A stretch of 64,000 nt of DNA from Streptomyces iranensis (GTDB lineage: Bacteria > Actinomycetota > Actinomycetes > Streptomycetales > Streptomycetaceae): NCBI RefSeq assembly GCF_017874715.1, contig NZ_JAGGLR010000009.1:1-64000 (forward strand). Reading direction: 5' to 3'. The position numbers and the translations under genes were made by a program. Below the pieces are notes generated by a model that saw only the letters and a list, made by a program, of their open reading frames with translations, was not told the DNA's origin and ran no database searches. Below are positions 24,717-33,236 of the stretch, one piece after another (the first letter of the stretch is position 1; the number at the start of each line of letters is the position of its first letter).

Positions 24717-25618
24717 CCCGCCCGGCCGGCAAGCCGATGCGGGACGGCCGGGTGGTGGTGGGCCTGGACGGCTCCGACAGCGCCTGGGCCGCGCTGGACC
24801 GGGCGGTCGCCGAGGCGCGGCGCCGTGACGCCACGCTGGAGATCGTGCACGCCTGGCCGTGGGCCCGGACCGACCCGGTCGCCTTCGACCCGGACAGCGA
24901 ACCGCGGCGGCCCGCGGTGGAGATCGCCAGGACCGTGCTGCGGCTGGCCATGTCGCGGGCCCAGGAGCGGGATCCGCACCTGCGCATCGTGCCCACCCTG
25001 ACGGCCCAGGACGCGGTGCCCGAGCTGCTGCGGATCGGCGAGGACGCCTCGCTGATCGTCATCGGCACCCGGGGGCTCGGCGGCTTCACCGGGCTGCTGC
25101 TCGGCTCGGTCGGGCTGCGGCTGGCCGCCCACACCCGGCGCCCGCTGCTGGTGGTGCGCGGCGGGTCCCCGATGGCGTACGGGCCCGAGGGCCACGGAAA
25201 GGTGCTGGTCGGGGTGGAGAGCGGCGCGGACGCGGCGGCGGCCCGCTTCGCCTTCGAGGAGGCAGCCCGGCGCCGGGCCCGGCTGCGGGTGCTCTACGCC
25301 TGGCCGAAGTCGCGGGTCTTCGCGGGCGATCACGCCCTGCCCGCACGCGAGGTGGTGGCGCTGCGCGCCGAGCGCGAGCAGACGGTGGCGCACGGGATGG
25401 TGGCCGGGCTGCGCGAGGAGTTCGGGCATATCCGGGTGCGGGAGCACACCACCCACAGCGCCCCCGCGCAGGCCCTGGTGGAGGCGTCGCGGGCGGCGGA
25501 CGTCCTGGTGCTGGCCGTCCACCGGCGGACGCCCCGGCTCGGCATGCAGCTCGGCCCCGTCACTCATGCGGCACTGCACCATGCGCACTGCCCGGTGGTG
25601 CTGGTGCCGGTGGAGTAG
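24713..25618 (+). CDS. Universal stress protein, tandem UspA domains
   Basis: A 301-residue protein with two Usp domains. VVVGLDGSDSAW opens the first, and IGTRGLGGFTGLLLGSVGL is a complete ATP loop. The second domain starts VLVGVESGADAA and ends LGMQLGPVTHAALHHAHCPVVLVP, where GP replaces the usual GS, so nucleotide binding by the second half is doubtful. It is coupled to the CBS-BON gene by a four-base overlap. A 612-bp gap follows. Confidence 0.94.
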   Translation: MTRPAGKPMRDGRVVVGLDGSDSAWAALDRAVAEARRRDATLEIVHAWPWARTDPVAFDPDSEPRRPAVEIARTVLRLAMSRAQERDPHLRIVPTLTAQDAVPELLRIGEDASLIVIGTRGLGGFTGLLLGSVGLRLAAHTRRPLLVVRGGSPMAYGPEGHGKVLVGVESGADAAAARFAFEEAARRRARLRVLYAWPKSRVFAGDHALPAREVVALRAEREQTVAHGMVAGLREEFGHIRVREHTTHSAPAQALVEASRAADVLVLAVHRRTPRLGMQLGPVTHAALHHAHCPVVLVPVE

Positions 25619-25726
25619 GCGCTGGTGGGGCGGGTGCCGGTGGGATGGGTGGCGGTGGAATGGGTGGCGTGTCGCACCGATCGGTTGTTGGGTGCGGATT
25701 TTGTTTCGCGCCTTCGACGTCGCACC

Positions 25727-25959
25727 CGTCGGTTGTTGGGTGCGGGTTTCGTTTCGCGCCTTCGGCGCCATTGAGCAGCGGGGCAGGGGCGGGGCGCGCG
25801 GGCCTCGCCGCCGACCGCCGGGCCGGTGGGAGCAGGGCCGGTGGCGGCTTCCGTACTCGGTGGCCGGAACCTCTCCGGGCTGCGGGTCGGCGGGCTCCGG
25901 CACCCCCTTCCGAAAAATGCTTGATCTGGCGCAACTACTTCATCAAGCGATCTCCAGGG
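25727..25959. repeat. Long direct repeat, copy A (about 233 bp)
   Basis: This stretch, beginning GTCGGTTGTTGGGTGCGGGT, reappears with about 90% or higher identity at 31276-31510. It holds a GCGCC-TTC-GGCGC hairpin, an ATTGAGCAGCGGGG word, and an AT-richer end (CCGAAAAATG to TTCATCAAGCGAT) with a TTGAT-N16-ATCAA dyad. A partial third copy of the first 45 bp lies directly before it (25680-25722). It starts 109 bp after the stress-protein stop. The reading frames across it are not supported as genes. Apart from the boxed site further on, the rest of the gap shows nothing recognisable. Confidence 0.85.
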
Positions 25960-26033
25960 GGCACCGGATCGTGTCCTGGGTCGGCGTTGGGCGGCGGAAA
26001 GGGCCGGAAGGCCTGGTCCCCGGGGCCTCCCCG

Positions 26034-26047
26034 GGACCGGTCGGCCC
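26034..26047. promoter_or_regulatory. DevR/DosR-like box
   Basis: GGACCGGTCGGCCC matches the recurrent 14-bp box of this region (as GGACCGTTCGGCCC with one change) and lies about 185 bp upstream of the next stress-protein gene. The preceding GGGCCGGAAGGCC at 26001 is a weaker relative. Confidence 0.45.
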
Positions 26048-26230
26048 TGTCGGCGGGGGCCCGGTCGTGGTCCGCTGGAGATGGCACCGGGGGCAACCGG
26101 CAGACGCGGAGAAGCGGACGCTCCACTACCGCGCACCGCGCAATCAGGGCCCGCGAGAAGTGGGCGCCCCCGGCGCCGCGGCTGGAGGCGAACCGAGGTG
26201 CCGAGTGGGCCTGCCGGGAAGGAGGCAGCG

Positions 26231-27085
26231 ATGGCGCGCCCCGTCACCGTCGGACTGGACGGTTCCGACGAGAGTCTGGCCGCCGCCGGCTGGGCGGCCC
26301 ATGAGGCCCGTTCGCGCGGCGCGCCACTGCGACTGGTGAACGCGTGGCCGGGGCCCGAGCAGAAGGATCTGACACCGGGCCGGGAGGCCGCCTGGCAGTA
26401 CTGGTCCGAGCGCGCCCTGCGCTCGGCACACGCCGAGCTGGACGCCGACCAGCCGGAGACGACGATCCTCACCGCCCAGATCTCCGGCCTGCCCGCGCCC
26501 GTCCTGCTGGCCGAGGCGGAGCGGGCCCAGCTGCTGGTGGTGGGGTCCCGCTCGATCGGCGTGGTCGCGGGCTTCTTCCTCGGCTCGGTCGGCCTGGAGC
26601 TCGCCGCGCGTTCCATGACCCCCGTGGTCCTGGTGCGGGCGGACGGGCACGAGGAGCGGCACGGCGATGTGGTGGTCGGCGTGGAGCCGCGCGAGCCGTG
26701 CGACGACATCCTGGAGTTCGCCTTCGACGCCGCGGCCCGGCGCGACGGTGTGCTGCGGGCCGTCTACGCCAACCGGGTCCCCGCCATCCGGGACGACGCC
26801 CCCTGGGTGGTGGACGTGGGGCTGAGCGACGCGCGCAAGGAGGCGGAGCACGCGCTGGGCGAGGTGCTGGCGCCGTGCCGGGACAAGTTCCCCGAGGTGC
26901 GGGTCTTCGAGGAGGTCGCGTCGGACAGCCCGGCCCGGCGGCTGGTGGCCGCGGCGGCGGGTACGGCGCTGATGGTCGTGGGCCGCGGTCCACGCCGGGT
27001 GGGGTTCGGGCCCCGGCTGGGGCCGGTCACCCAGGCCGTGGCGCACCACGCCGCCTGCCCGGTCGCGGTCGTTCCCCAGCGATGA
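26231..27085 (+). CDS. Universal stress protein, tandem UspA domains
   Basis: A 284-residue two-domain Usp protein starting VTVGLDGSDES after a GAAGGAGG ribosome site. In the first ATP loop (VGSRSIGVVAGFFLGSVG) the second glycine is Ser. The second domain ends PRLGPVTQAVAHHAACPVAVVP. It heads a plus-strand run with the alcohol dehydrogenase gene 93 bp on. The family is DosR-controlled in mycobacteria; ligand and output are unknown. Confidence 0.93.
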   Translation: MARPVTVGLDGSDESLAAAGWAAHEARSRGAPLRLVNAWPGPEQKDLTPGREAAWQYWSERALRSAHAELDADQPETTILTAQISGLPAPVLLAEAERAQLLVVGSRSIGVVAGFFLGSVGLELAARSMTPVVLVRADGHEERHGDVVVGVEPREPCDDILEFAFDAAARRDGVLRAVYANRVPAIRDDAPWVVDVGLSDARKEAEHALGEVLAPCRDKFPEVRVFEEVASDSPARRLVAAAAGTALMVVGRGPRRVGFGPRLGPVTQAVAHHAACPVAVVPQR

Positions 27086-27178
27086 GCCCCCGCCGCGTAA
27101 CGAGGCGGCGGGGAACTGCGGCATGAGCCGAAGGCGGCCCAAGACAATCGGAGGAAACCGGAGGAAAGGGAAACGGCC

Positions 27179-28246
27179 ATGAAAGCACTCGTCTTCCACG
27201 GGCCGGAGCGGTCCTCCTGGCAGGAGGTGCCCGACCCCGAACTCGAGGCCGCCACCGACGCGATCGTCCGGATCGACACCACGACCATCTGCGGCACCGA
27301 TCTGCACATCCTCCGCGGCGAGGTGCCGGACGTCGAGCCCGGCCGGGTGCTCGGTCACGAGGGGGTCGGCGAGGTCGTCGAGACCGGTGCCGACGTCCGC
27401 GGGATCCGCCCCGGCGACCGGGTGCTGGTCTCCTGCATCTCGGCCTGCGGACACTGCCGCTACTGCCGGGAGCGCGGCTACGGGCAGTGCCGTGGCGGCG
27501 GGGGCTGGATCCTGGGCCGTACGGTCGACGGCACCCAGGCCGAGTATGTGCGGGTGCCGTTCGCCGATCTGTCCACGCATCCGCTGACGGGGTCGGTCGA
27601 GGGCCATGACGCCGTGCTGCTGGCGGATGTCTTTCCCACCGCGTACGAGGTGGGCGTCCTCAACGGCCGGGTGGGGCCGGGCGATACGGTCGCGGTGGTG
27701 GGCGCCGGGCCGGTCGGGCTGGCCTCGATCGCCGCGGCGCAGTTCTTCTCCCCCGGCCGGACCATCGCCGTCGATCCGGACACGGCCCGGCTGGACGCCG
27801 CCAAGCGGGTCGGCGCCGACGCGGTGGCGGACTCCGCCGAGGACCCGGAGCGGCTGGTCGACGATCTCACCGAGGGGCTCGGCGCCGATGTGGTGATCGA
27901 GGCCGTCGGGAGCCCGCGGTCCTTCGAGACCTGCACCCGGATGGTGCGGCCGGGCGGCCGGATCGCCAACGTGGGTGTGCACGCCCAGCCCGCGACGCTG
28001 CATCTCGAGGAGCTGTGGATCAAGAACGTGACGATCACCACCGGGCTGGTCGACACCTACTCGACCCCCACCCTGCTCTCCCTGCTGTCCGCCGGGCGGC
28101 TGCCCACGTCCACGCTGATCACCCATCTGTTCGAACTGGACCAGATGGAGGAGGCGTACGACGTCTTCGCCCACGCCGCCGACACCGGCGCGATCAAGAT
28201 CGCGCTCGGCGAGTCCGCCCGTCCGCTGGTGGCCCGGGGGACGTGA
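27179..28246 (+). CDS. Zinc-dependent alcohol dehydrogenase (MDR family)
   Basis: This 355-residue medium-chain dehydrogenase shows ICGTDLHIL and GHEGVG catalytic zinc residues, a structural zinc loop CGHCRYCRERGYGQC and a Rossmann motif VVGAGPVGLASIAAAQF. C-terminal features (LHLEELWIKNVTITTGLVDT) resemble NAD-dependent threonine/sorbitol-type and secondary alcohol dehydrogenases. It may reoxidise NADH under low oxygen, as suggested for similar genes in hypoxia clusters. It is followed by a stress-protein gene 17 bp later, so they are likely co-transcribed. Confidence 0.92.
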   Translation: MKALVFHGPERSSWQEVPDPELEAATDAIVRIDTTTICGTDLHILRGEVPDVEPGRVLGHEGVGEVVETGADVRGIRPGDRVLVSCISACGHCRYCRERGYGQCRGGGGWILGRTVDGTQAEYVRVPFADLSTHPLTGSVEGHDAVLLADVFPTAYEVGVLNGRVGPGDTVAVVGAGPVGLASIAAAQFFSPGRTIAVDPDTARLDAAKRVGADAVADSAEDPERLVDDLTEGLGADVVIEAVGSPRSFETCTRMVRPGGRIANVGVHAQPATLHLEELWIKNVTITTGLVDTYSTPTLLSLLSAGRLPTSTLITHLFELDQMEEAYDVFAHAADTGAIKIALGESARPLVARGT

Positions 28247-28263
28247 GCGGGGAGGCGATGCGC

Positions 28264-29097
28264 ATGGGAGCACCCATCACCGTCGGGGTCGACGGTTTCG
28301 CCGAGAGCCCGCCGGCCGCGCACTGGGCGGCGCGCGAGGCGCTGCTGCGCGATCTGCGGCTGCGTCTGATCCACGCCTGGAACCCGCCGTCGCCCCCGGC
28401 CCCGGCACTCCCCCACGAGGACGACCAGAGCTACTGGTCGCAGCGGCTGCTGACCGACCTGGTGGGCGAGTTGCGCGACACCCACCCGGGGCTGCGGGTC
28501 TCGGCCGAGCTGGTGCCGCGCGAGACCGTGCCCGCCCTGCTGGACGCGGCCCGGGACGCCGAGATGCTGGTACTCGGCTCGCGCGGCCGCGGCACCCCCG
28601 GCGGCTTCCTCCTCGGATCGACCGGCCGCCAGATCCTCGCGCACGGGGTACACCCGGTGATCATGGTGCACGCCGACGACAAACCGCTGACCGCCGATGT
28701 GGCCGTCGGAGTGTCCCTGCGACGGCCGAACGAGGAGGCGCTGCGGTTCGCCTTCGACGCCGCCGCCCGGCGCGGCGGTGTGCTGCGGGCCGTGCACGCG
28801 GGCACGAACGGGCCGGGGGACGAGGCGGCGGCGGGGGACGAGGAGGAGCCGGGGGCGGAGGGCGCGCTGGACGCGGCGCTGCGCCCCTGGCGGGAGCGAT
28901 ACCCCGGGGTGCCGGTGGCGGAGGCATTCACCGCGGAGCGCCCGGCGCTCGGCGTGGTGCACACCGCGCCGGGCTCGGGGCTGCTCGTGCTGGGCCGCGA
29001 CGAGACGGAGCCGGGCCCCGTCCCCCACCTGGGCTCGGTGATCCACGCGGCGGTGCACCACGCGCCGTGTCCGGTGGCGGTGGTCCCGCGCGGCTGA
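28264..29097 (+). CDS. Universal stress protein, tandem UspA domains
   Basis: A 277-residue Usp protein. ITVGVDGFAESP begins the first domain, and LGSRGRGTPGGFLLGSTG is a good ATP loop. The second domain is reduced (VAVGVSLRRPNEE to LGSVIHAAVHHAPCPVAVVP) with an acidic insert near 185-195. Two ATGs are close together; the second (used here) is eight bases from GGAGG, the first only two. It continues the alcohol dehydrogenase operon. Confidence 0.92.
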   Translation: MGAPITVGVDGFAESPPAAHWAAREALLRDLRLRLIHAWNPPSPPAPALPHEDDQSYWSQRLLTDLVGELRDTHPGLRVSAELVPRETVPALLDAARDAEMLVLGSRGRGTPGGFLLGSTGRQILAHGVHPVIMVHADDKPLTADVAVGVSLRRPNEEALRFAFDAAARRGGVLRAVHAGTNGPGDEAAAGDEEEPGAEGALDAALRPWRERYPGVPVAEAFTAERPALGVVHTAPGSGLLVLGRDETEPGPVPHLGSVIHAAVHHAPCPVAVVPRG

Positions 29098-29162
29098 CGC
29101 CGGGGGGAGACGAGTGATGCCCGGAGGGAAGCGGGCGATGTCCGGAGGGAGGCGAGAGTGAC

Positions 29163-30521
29163 GTGTCGGAGGCGATGACCACCGACCTCTACGAGGTGAC
29201 GATGGCCCTGTCGTATGTGCGCGAGGGCATGACCGCCCCGGCCACCTTCGACCTCTACGTCCGCGATCTGCCGCCCGAGCGGGGCTTCCTGGTCGCCGCG
29301 GGCCTGGAACCGGCGCTGGACTTCCTGTCCGGCTTCCGCGTGGAGCCCGAGGACGTGGCGGCGTACGCCGCGGCGATGGGCCGTCCGTACGAGGACCTCG
29401 AACCGCTGCTGGGGCTCGGCTTCGACGGCGAGGTGCGGGCGGTGCCCGAGGGGCGGCTCGTCCTCGCCGGGGAGCCGCTGCTGGAGCTGACCGCGCCGCT
29501 GCCGCAGGCCCAGCTGGTCGAGACGTATCTGCTGGGGCAGCTCAGCCACCAGACCACCATCGCCTCCAAGGCGGCCCGGTGTGCGGTGGCCGCGGAGGGG
29601 CGCCCGGTGGTGGACTTCTCGCTGCGCCGCACCCACGGCCCCTGGGCCGGACTGCAGTCGGCGCGGCTGGCCGCGATGACCGGTTTCACGGCGACCAGCA
29701 ATGTGGCGGCGGCCGCCGCCTACGGGATCGAGGCCACCGGAACGATGGCGCACTCGTACATCGAGGCGTTCCCGGACGAGGAGACCGCGTTCCGCGCGTT
29801 CGCCCGTACCCACCCCGGCCCGGTCACCTTCCTGGTGGACACCTATGACACGGCGACCGGCGTGGCCACCGCGGCGCGGGTGCTGCGCGAGCTGGGGTCC
29901 GGGCCCCTCGGCGCGATCCGGCTGGACAGCGGCGACCTGGGCGAAGAGGCGGTGCGGGCCCGGGAGATCCTCGACGCGGCGGGGCTGCCGGAGGTGCGGA
30001 TCGTGGCGAGCGGCGGGCTCGACGAGTACGCCATCGAGGAACTGATCCACTCGGGCGCGCCGATCGATGTCTACGCCGTGGGCACCCGGATGGGCGTGTC
30101 GGCCGACGCCGCGTCCCTCGACACCGCGTACAAGCTGGTCGCCTACGACGGGCGGCCGGTGATGAAACTGTCCTCGGCCAAGGCCACGGCCCCGGGCGGC
30201 AAGCAGGTGTGGCGGCGCCCCGGTTTCGCCGATGTGATCGGCGAACGCGACGAACTTCCGCCCCACGGCGGCGCGCCGCTGCTGGAGACCGTGATGCGGG
30301 AGGGCGTACGGACCGGAGCCCCCGACACCCTCGACCGCGCCCGGCGGCGGTTCGGCACCGATCTCGCGGGGCTGCCGCCGCACGCCCGGCGGATCCGGCG
30401 CCCGGCCCCGCCCCGGCCCGCCACCTCCGCCGGGCTGGCCCGGCTGGCGGGGCAGGTGCGCCGCCGGATCGAGGTCCGGCTGGCGGCCGGTGCCGAGGCG
30501 GGCGGAAGACAGGCAGCGTGA
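29163..30521 (+). CDS. pncB: Nicotinate phosphoribosyltransferase
   Basis: A 452-residue enzyme that makes nicotinate mononucleotide from nicotinate and PRPP for NAD salvage. It starts at GTG behind GGGAGG and reads TTDLYEVTMALSYVREG at once. VVDFSLRRTHGPWAG (about 143-157) and GTMAHSYIEAFPDEETAF mark the substrate pocket; IRLDSGDLGEEA and IVASGGLDEY bind phosphoribose. The last 60 residues are Pro/Arg/Ala-rich and probably flexible. M. tuberculosis pncB2 belongs to the DosR regulon, which matches the setting. An ATG four codons on is less well spaced. Confidence 0.94.
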   Translation: MSEAMTTDLYEVTMALSYVREGMTAPATFDLYVRDLPPERGFLVAAGLEPALDFLSGFRVEPEDVAAYAAAMGRPYEDLEPLLGLGFDGEVRAVPEGRLVLAGEPLLELTAPLPQAQLVETYLLGQLSHQTTIASKAARCAVAAEGRPVVDFSLRRTHGPWAGLQSARLAAMTGFTATSNVAAAAAYGIEATGTMAHSYIEAFPDEETAFRAFARTHPGPVTFLVDTYDTATGVATAARVLRELGSGPLGAIRLDSGDLGEEAVRAREILDAAGLPEVRIVASGGLDEYAIEELIHSGAPIDVYAVGTRMGVSADAASLDTAYKLVAYDGRPVMKLSSAKATAPGGKQVWRRPGFADVIGERDELPPHGGAPLLETVMREGVRTGAPDTLDRARRRFGTDLAGLPPHARRIRRPAPPRPATSAGLARLAGQVRRRIEVRLAAGAEAGGRQAA

Positions 30522-30535
30522 CGAAGGAGGATGCC

Positions 30536-31201
30536 GTGCCCCGGAGTGCGCACATCGTGAGCGATGTGATGACCCATACCGTCGTCGCCGTCGGCCGCGA
30601 AGCGCCGTTCAAGGAGATCGTCAGAACCCTGGAGCAGTGGAGGGTGAGCGCCCTGCCGGTGCTGGAGGGCGAGGGCCGGGTCATCGGCGTGGTCTCCGAG
30701 GCGGATCTGCTGCCCAAGGAGGAGTTCCGCGACAGCGATCCCGCGCGGGTGGCGCAGCTGCGCGACCTCCCCGGCGTCGCCAAGGCGGGCGCGGTGACGG
30801 CCGATGAGCTGATGACGTCCCCCGCCATCACCGTGCACGCGAGCGCCACGCTCGCCGAGGCCGCGCGGATCATGACCCACAAGCGGGTCAAGCGGCTCCC
30901 GGTGGTGGACGAGGAGGGCCGCCTGGAGGGCATCGTCAGCCGCGCCGACCTGCTGAAGGTGTTCCTGCGGCCCGACGAGGACATCGAGGACGAGGTGCGC
31001 CGCGAGGTGGTGACCCATCTCTTCCCGGCCCACGGGGAAACCGTCCGGGTGAGCGTGAACGAGGGCGTGGTCACCCTGACCGGACGGGTCAAGGAAGCCG
31101 TCCTCATCCCGGCGGCGGCCCGCCTCATCCGCGCGATCGAGGGCGTGGTCGACTTCGACAACCAGCTCACGGCGGCGCCCCATACGACCCAGCGGCGGTG
31201 A
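30536..31201 (+). CDS. CBS domain pair plus BON domain protein
   Basis: A 221-residue paralogue of the CBS-BON protein encoded about 6 kb upstream. CBS motifs are at about 6-60 (VSDVMTHTVVAVGREAPFKE to VIGVVSEADLL) and 88-148 (ADELMTSPAITVHAS to LEGIVSRADLLKVFLRPDEDI), and BON at 160-212 (VNEGVVTLTGRVKEAVLIP). The GTG used lies five bases after AAGGAGG; a GTG 18 bp upstream overlaps the pncB stop (GTGA) and is an alternative. It ends the operon; the long direct repeat copy B follows. Confidence 0.91.
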   Translation: MPRSAHIVSDVMTHTVVAVGREAPFKEIVRTLEQWRVSALPVLEGEGRVIGVVSEADLLPKEEFRDSDPARVAQLRDLPGVAKAGAVTADELMTSPAITVHASATLAEAARIMTHKRVKRLPVVDEEGRLEGIVSRADLLKVFLRPDEDIEDEVRREVVTHLFPAHGETVRVSVNEGVVTLTGRVKEAVLIPAAARLIRAIEGVVDFDNQLTAAPHTTQRR

Positions 31202-31275
31202 GAGCGCGGTCCGGCGGGCACGCTCGATCAGCTGCCGGTGCGGGTGCCGGTGCCGGTCGGTGCGCGCAAGGGTAC

Positions 31276-31510
31276 CGATCGGTTGTTGGGTGCGGATTTC
31301 GTTTCGCGCCTTCGGCGCCATTGAGCAGCGGGGCAGGGGGCGGGGAGCGCGGGCCTCGCCGCCGACCGCCGGGCCGGTGGGGGCAGGGCCGGTGGCGGCT
31401 TCCGTGCTCGGTGGCCGGAGCCTCTCCGGGCTGCGGGTCGGCGGGGTCCGGCACCCCCTTCCGAAAAATGTTTGATCTGGCGCAACTAGTTCATCAAGCG
31501 ATGTCCAGGG
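31276..31510. repeat. Long direct repeat, copy B (about 235 bp)
   Basis: Second copy of the element at 25727-25959, starting CGATCGGTTGTTGGGTGCGG and ending TTCATCAAGCGATGTCCAGG. It begins 75 bp after the CBS-BON stop, just as copy A follows the stress-protein stop, so both copies lie at the 3' end of plus-strand operons. Differences are scattered single bases. The rest of the 479-bp gap up to the Rv1733c-like gene contains only GC-rich sequence with no gene that can be supported. Confidence 0.85.
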
Positions 31511-31680
31511 CCCGCCGGGGGCCTGGGCGTCCGGGCGGCACCTTTCGGGGGCGAAGCAGCCCGGATGACGGCAGCGGGCACGGATCCCGGCCGTCACCGG
31601 GAGGCCCCGGACGCCGGGGCCCGGGTTGGGGCGACCGGCGGGGCCGCATGGGCAAAACCCGGCCGGGCACGGCCATCGCG

Positions 31681-32262
31681 TCATCGGATGTGGCGGCTCC
31701 AGCGGGGGCCGACCTCGGCCCAGGCGCGGCCCCACTCCTGGGTGCGGGCGCGGTCCAGGCGCCAGCGCGCCACGCCGCGTCCGGCCAGCGACACCGCGCC
31801 CACGCCCGCCGCGGCTGACGTCCCGGCGAGCACCGCGCGGGTGGCGATCTGCTCGGGGGTGGGCGGCCGCTGGACCAGGCTGCCCCGGCCGTCGATCCAG
31901 ATCTCGGTGGCGGTGCCCGCCTTGCGCCCCTCGTGGACCCGTGCCGTACCGGTGTGGACGGCGCCGTCCGGGCCGGTCCACCGGACGATCGCACGCACCT
32001 GGCCGGTGGTGGAGCCGTCGGCGGAGGGCTGTGCGACGGGCGCGTCCTCCTTGAGTACCGCGGGCACCCGGTGCCGGTCCGCCCGCTCCTGCCGCAGTGA
32101 CGCGTCCACGGCGGTGCCCGCGGCCACCCCGGCCGCCGGGCCGCCGACCGCGATCACCAGGCCGGTCACGAGCACGACCCACGCCTCGATCACGTCCGAG
32201 CGGCGTCTGAGCGGATTGCGCCGCCACCGCCACATCCGCCGCCCGCGCACTTGCGTGCCCAT
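31681..32262 (-). CDS. Rv1733c-like two-segment membrane protein
   Basis: This 193-residue protein has two hydrophobic segments (about 25-52, VIEAWVVLVTGLVIAVGGPA, and 145-168) with an extracytoplasmic domain between them. The opening RWRRNPLRRRSDVIEAW and the central TATEIWIDGRGSLVQRPPTP match the pattern of M. tuberculosis Rv1733c, a DosR-regulon membrane protein of unknown function. The start could instead be the ATG nine codons on (WRWRRNPLRR). It is transcribed away from the response regulator gene, with a 14-bp box 58 bp upstream. Confidence 0.8.
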   Translation of the reverse strand: MGTQVRGRRMWRWRRNPLRRRSDVIEAWVVLVTGLVIAVGGPAAGVAAGTAVDASLRQERADRHRVPAVLKEDAPVAQPSADGSTTGQVRAIVRWTGPDGAVHTGTARVHEGRKAGTATEIWIDGRGSLVQRPPTPEQIATRAVLAGTSAAAGVGAVSLAGRGVARWRLDRARTQEWGRAWAEVGPRWSRHIR

Positions 32263-32319
32263 GACGTGACCGTCGCATGCGCGGGGAGGGCGGGACGAGG
32301 GCCGGGCAGCCCCCTTGGG

Positions 32320-32333
32320 GGCCCGTTCGGCCC
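32320..32333. promoter_or_regulatory. DevR/DosR-like box between Rv1733c-like and response regulator genes
   Basis: GGCCCGTTCGGCCC, preceded by three further G, lies 77 bp before the response regulator start and 58 bp before the divergent membrane protein start. It shares CGTTCGGCCC with two of the boxes at 23979-24039. The position suits autoregulation by the response regulator. Confidence 0.55.
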
Positions 32334-32409
32334 TGGTACCGCGCTGACCTGCTGCGCCAGGATTCCCACCGGGGGCCGGGCGGACGGCGGACGAACGGTG
32401 CGAGAGCCC

Positions 32410-33114
32410 ATGACGGAGACCGAGACGACACGAGCGACACCGGCGACGCCCACCAGGGTGTTCGTCCTCGACGACCATGAGGTCGTCCGGCGCGGACTGC
32501 ACGATCTGCTGGACGCGGAACCGGACATCGAGGTGGTCGGCGACGCCGGGACCGTGGACCACGCGATGGCCCGGGGGCCGGCGCTGCGGCCCGACGTGGC
32601 CATCCTGGACGTCCGGCTGCCGGACGGGGACGGCATCACGGTCTGCCGTGAACTGCGCTCCCGTATGCCGGGGCTGGCCTGTCTGATGCTGACCTCGTTC
32701 GACGACGACGATGCCCTGCTGGACGCGATCATGGCCGGGGCGGCGGGCTATGTGCTCAAGCAGATCAAGGGGTCGGACCTGGTCTCGGCGGTGCGCACCG
32801 TGGCGTCCGGCCAGTCGATGCTGGACCCGGCCACCACCGCCCGGCTGATGAGTACCCTGCGGGGCGACACCGCCCCGCAGGAGCCCAGGGACGAGGTGCT
32901 GGCCGGGCTGTCCCCGCGCGAGCGGGAGATCCTGGTGCTGATCGGGGACGGGCTCACCAACCGGCAGATCGGCAAGCGGCTCTTCCTGTCCGAGAAGACG
33001 GTCAAGAACCACATCTCCCGGCTGCTGGCCAAACTGGGCGTGGAGCGCCGCATCCAGGCGGCGGTGCTGGCGACCCACTCGTCCCCGCGCCCCGACGACG
33101 GCCATCCGGGATAA
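32410..33114 (+). CDS. NarL/FixJ response regulator, DevR/DosR-like
   Basis: A 234-residue two-component regulator. The receiver domain has the acidic pair Asp21-Asp22, phospho-acceptor Asp67 (AILDVRLPDGDG), Thr95 and Lys117 (YVLKQIKGSDLV). The LuxR-type HTH (about 163-222, LSPREREILVLIGDGLTNRQ, then SEKTVKNHISRLLAKLG) closely follows DevR. Related regulators are DosR of mycobacteria and OsdR of Streptomyces, which respond to hypoxia or redox stress. The likely partner is the GAF-domain kinase encoded about 1.2 kb downstream on the opposite strand. Confidence 0.9.
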   Translation: MTETETTRATPATPTRVFVLDDHEVVRRGLHDLLDAEPDIEVVGDAGTVDHAMARGPALRPDVAILDVRLPDGDGITVCRELRSRMPGLACLMLTSFDDDDALLDAIMAGAAGYVLKQIKGSDLVSAVRTVASGQSMLDPATTARLMSTLRGDTAPQEPRDEVLAGLSPREREILVLIGDGLTNRQIGKRLFLSEKTVKNHISRLLAKLGVERRIQAAVLATHSSPRPDDGHPG

Positions 33115-33144
33115 CCCTGAATGGCCCGGGATGGCCCGGGGCCG

Positions 33145-33158
33145 GGGCCGTACGGCCC
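33145..33158. promoter_or_regulatory. Perfectly palindromic DevR/DosR-like box
   Basis: GGGCCGTACGGCCC is a perfect 14-bp palindrome with the GGGNC-N4-GNCCC layout, 78 bp upstream of the nitroreductase start and just after the response regulator stop. Confidence 0.55.
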
Positions 33159-33236
33159 TGCCCGTACCGCTGACGGTCGACCACTCTGATGGACGACCCA
33201 CCACGACTGACGGCCCACCGGCGAGGAGAGGACCCC

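Noticed and set aside
25560..25934. Minus-strand frame with NPHPTTD repeats across repeat copy A
   Set aside because: Similar peptides at copy B arise from the shared repeat DNA. Base changes between copies alter amino acids freely, so no protein is being preserved.
30143..32440. 765-codon minus-strand frame over pncB, the CBS gene and repeat copy B
   Set aside because: It crosses three well supported features, and its peptide changes character along its length; only the Rv1733c-like frame in this area is real.
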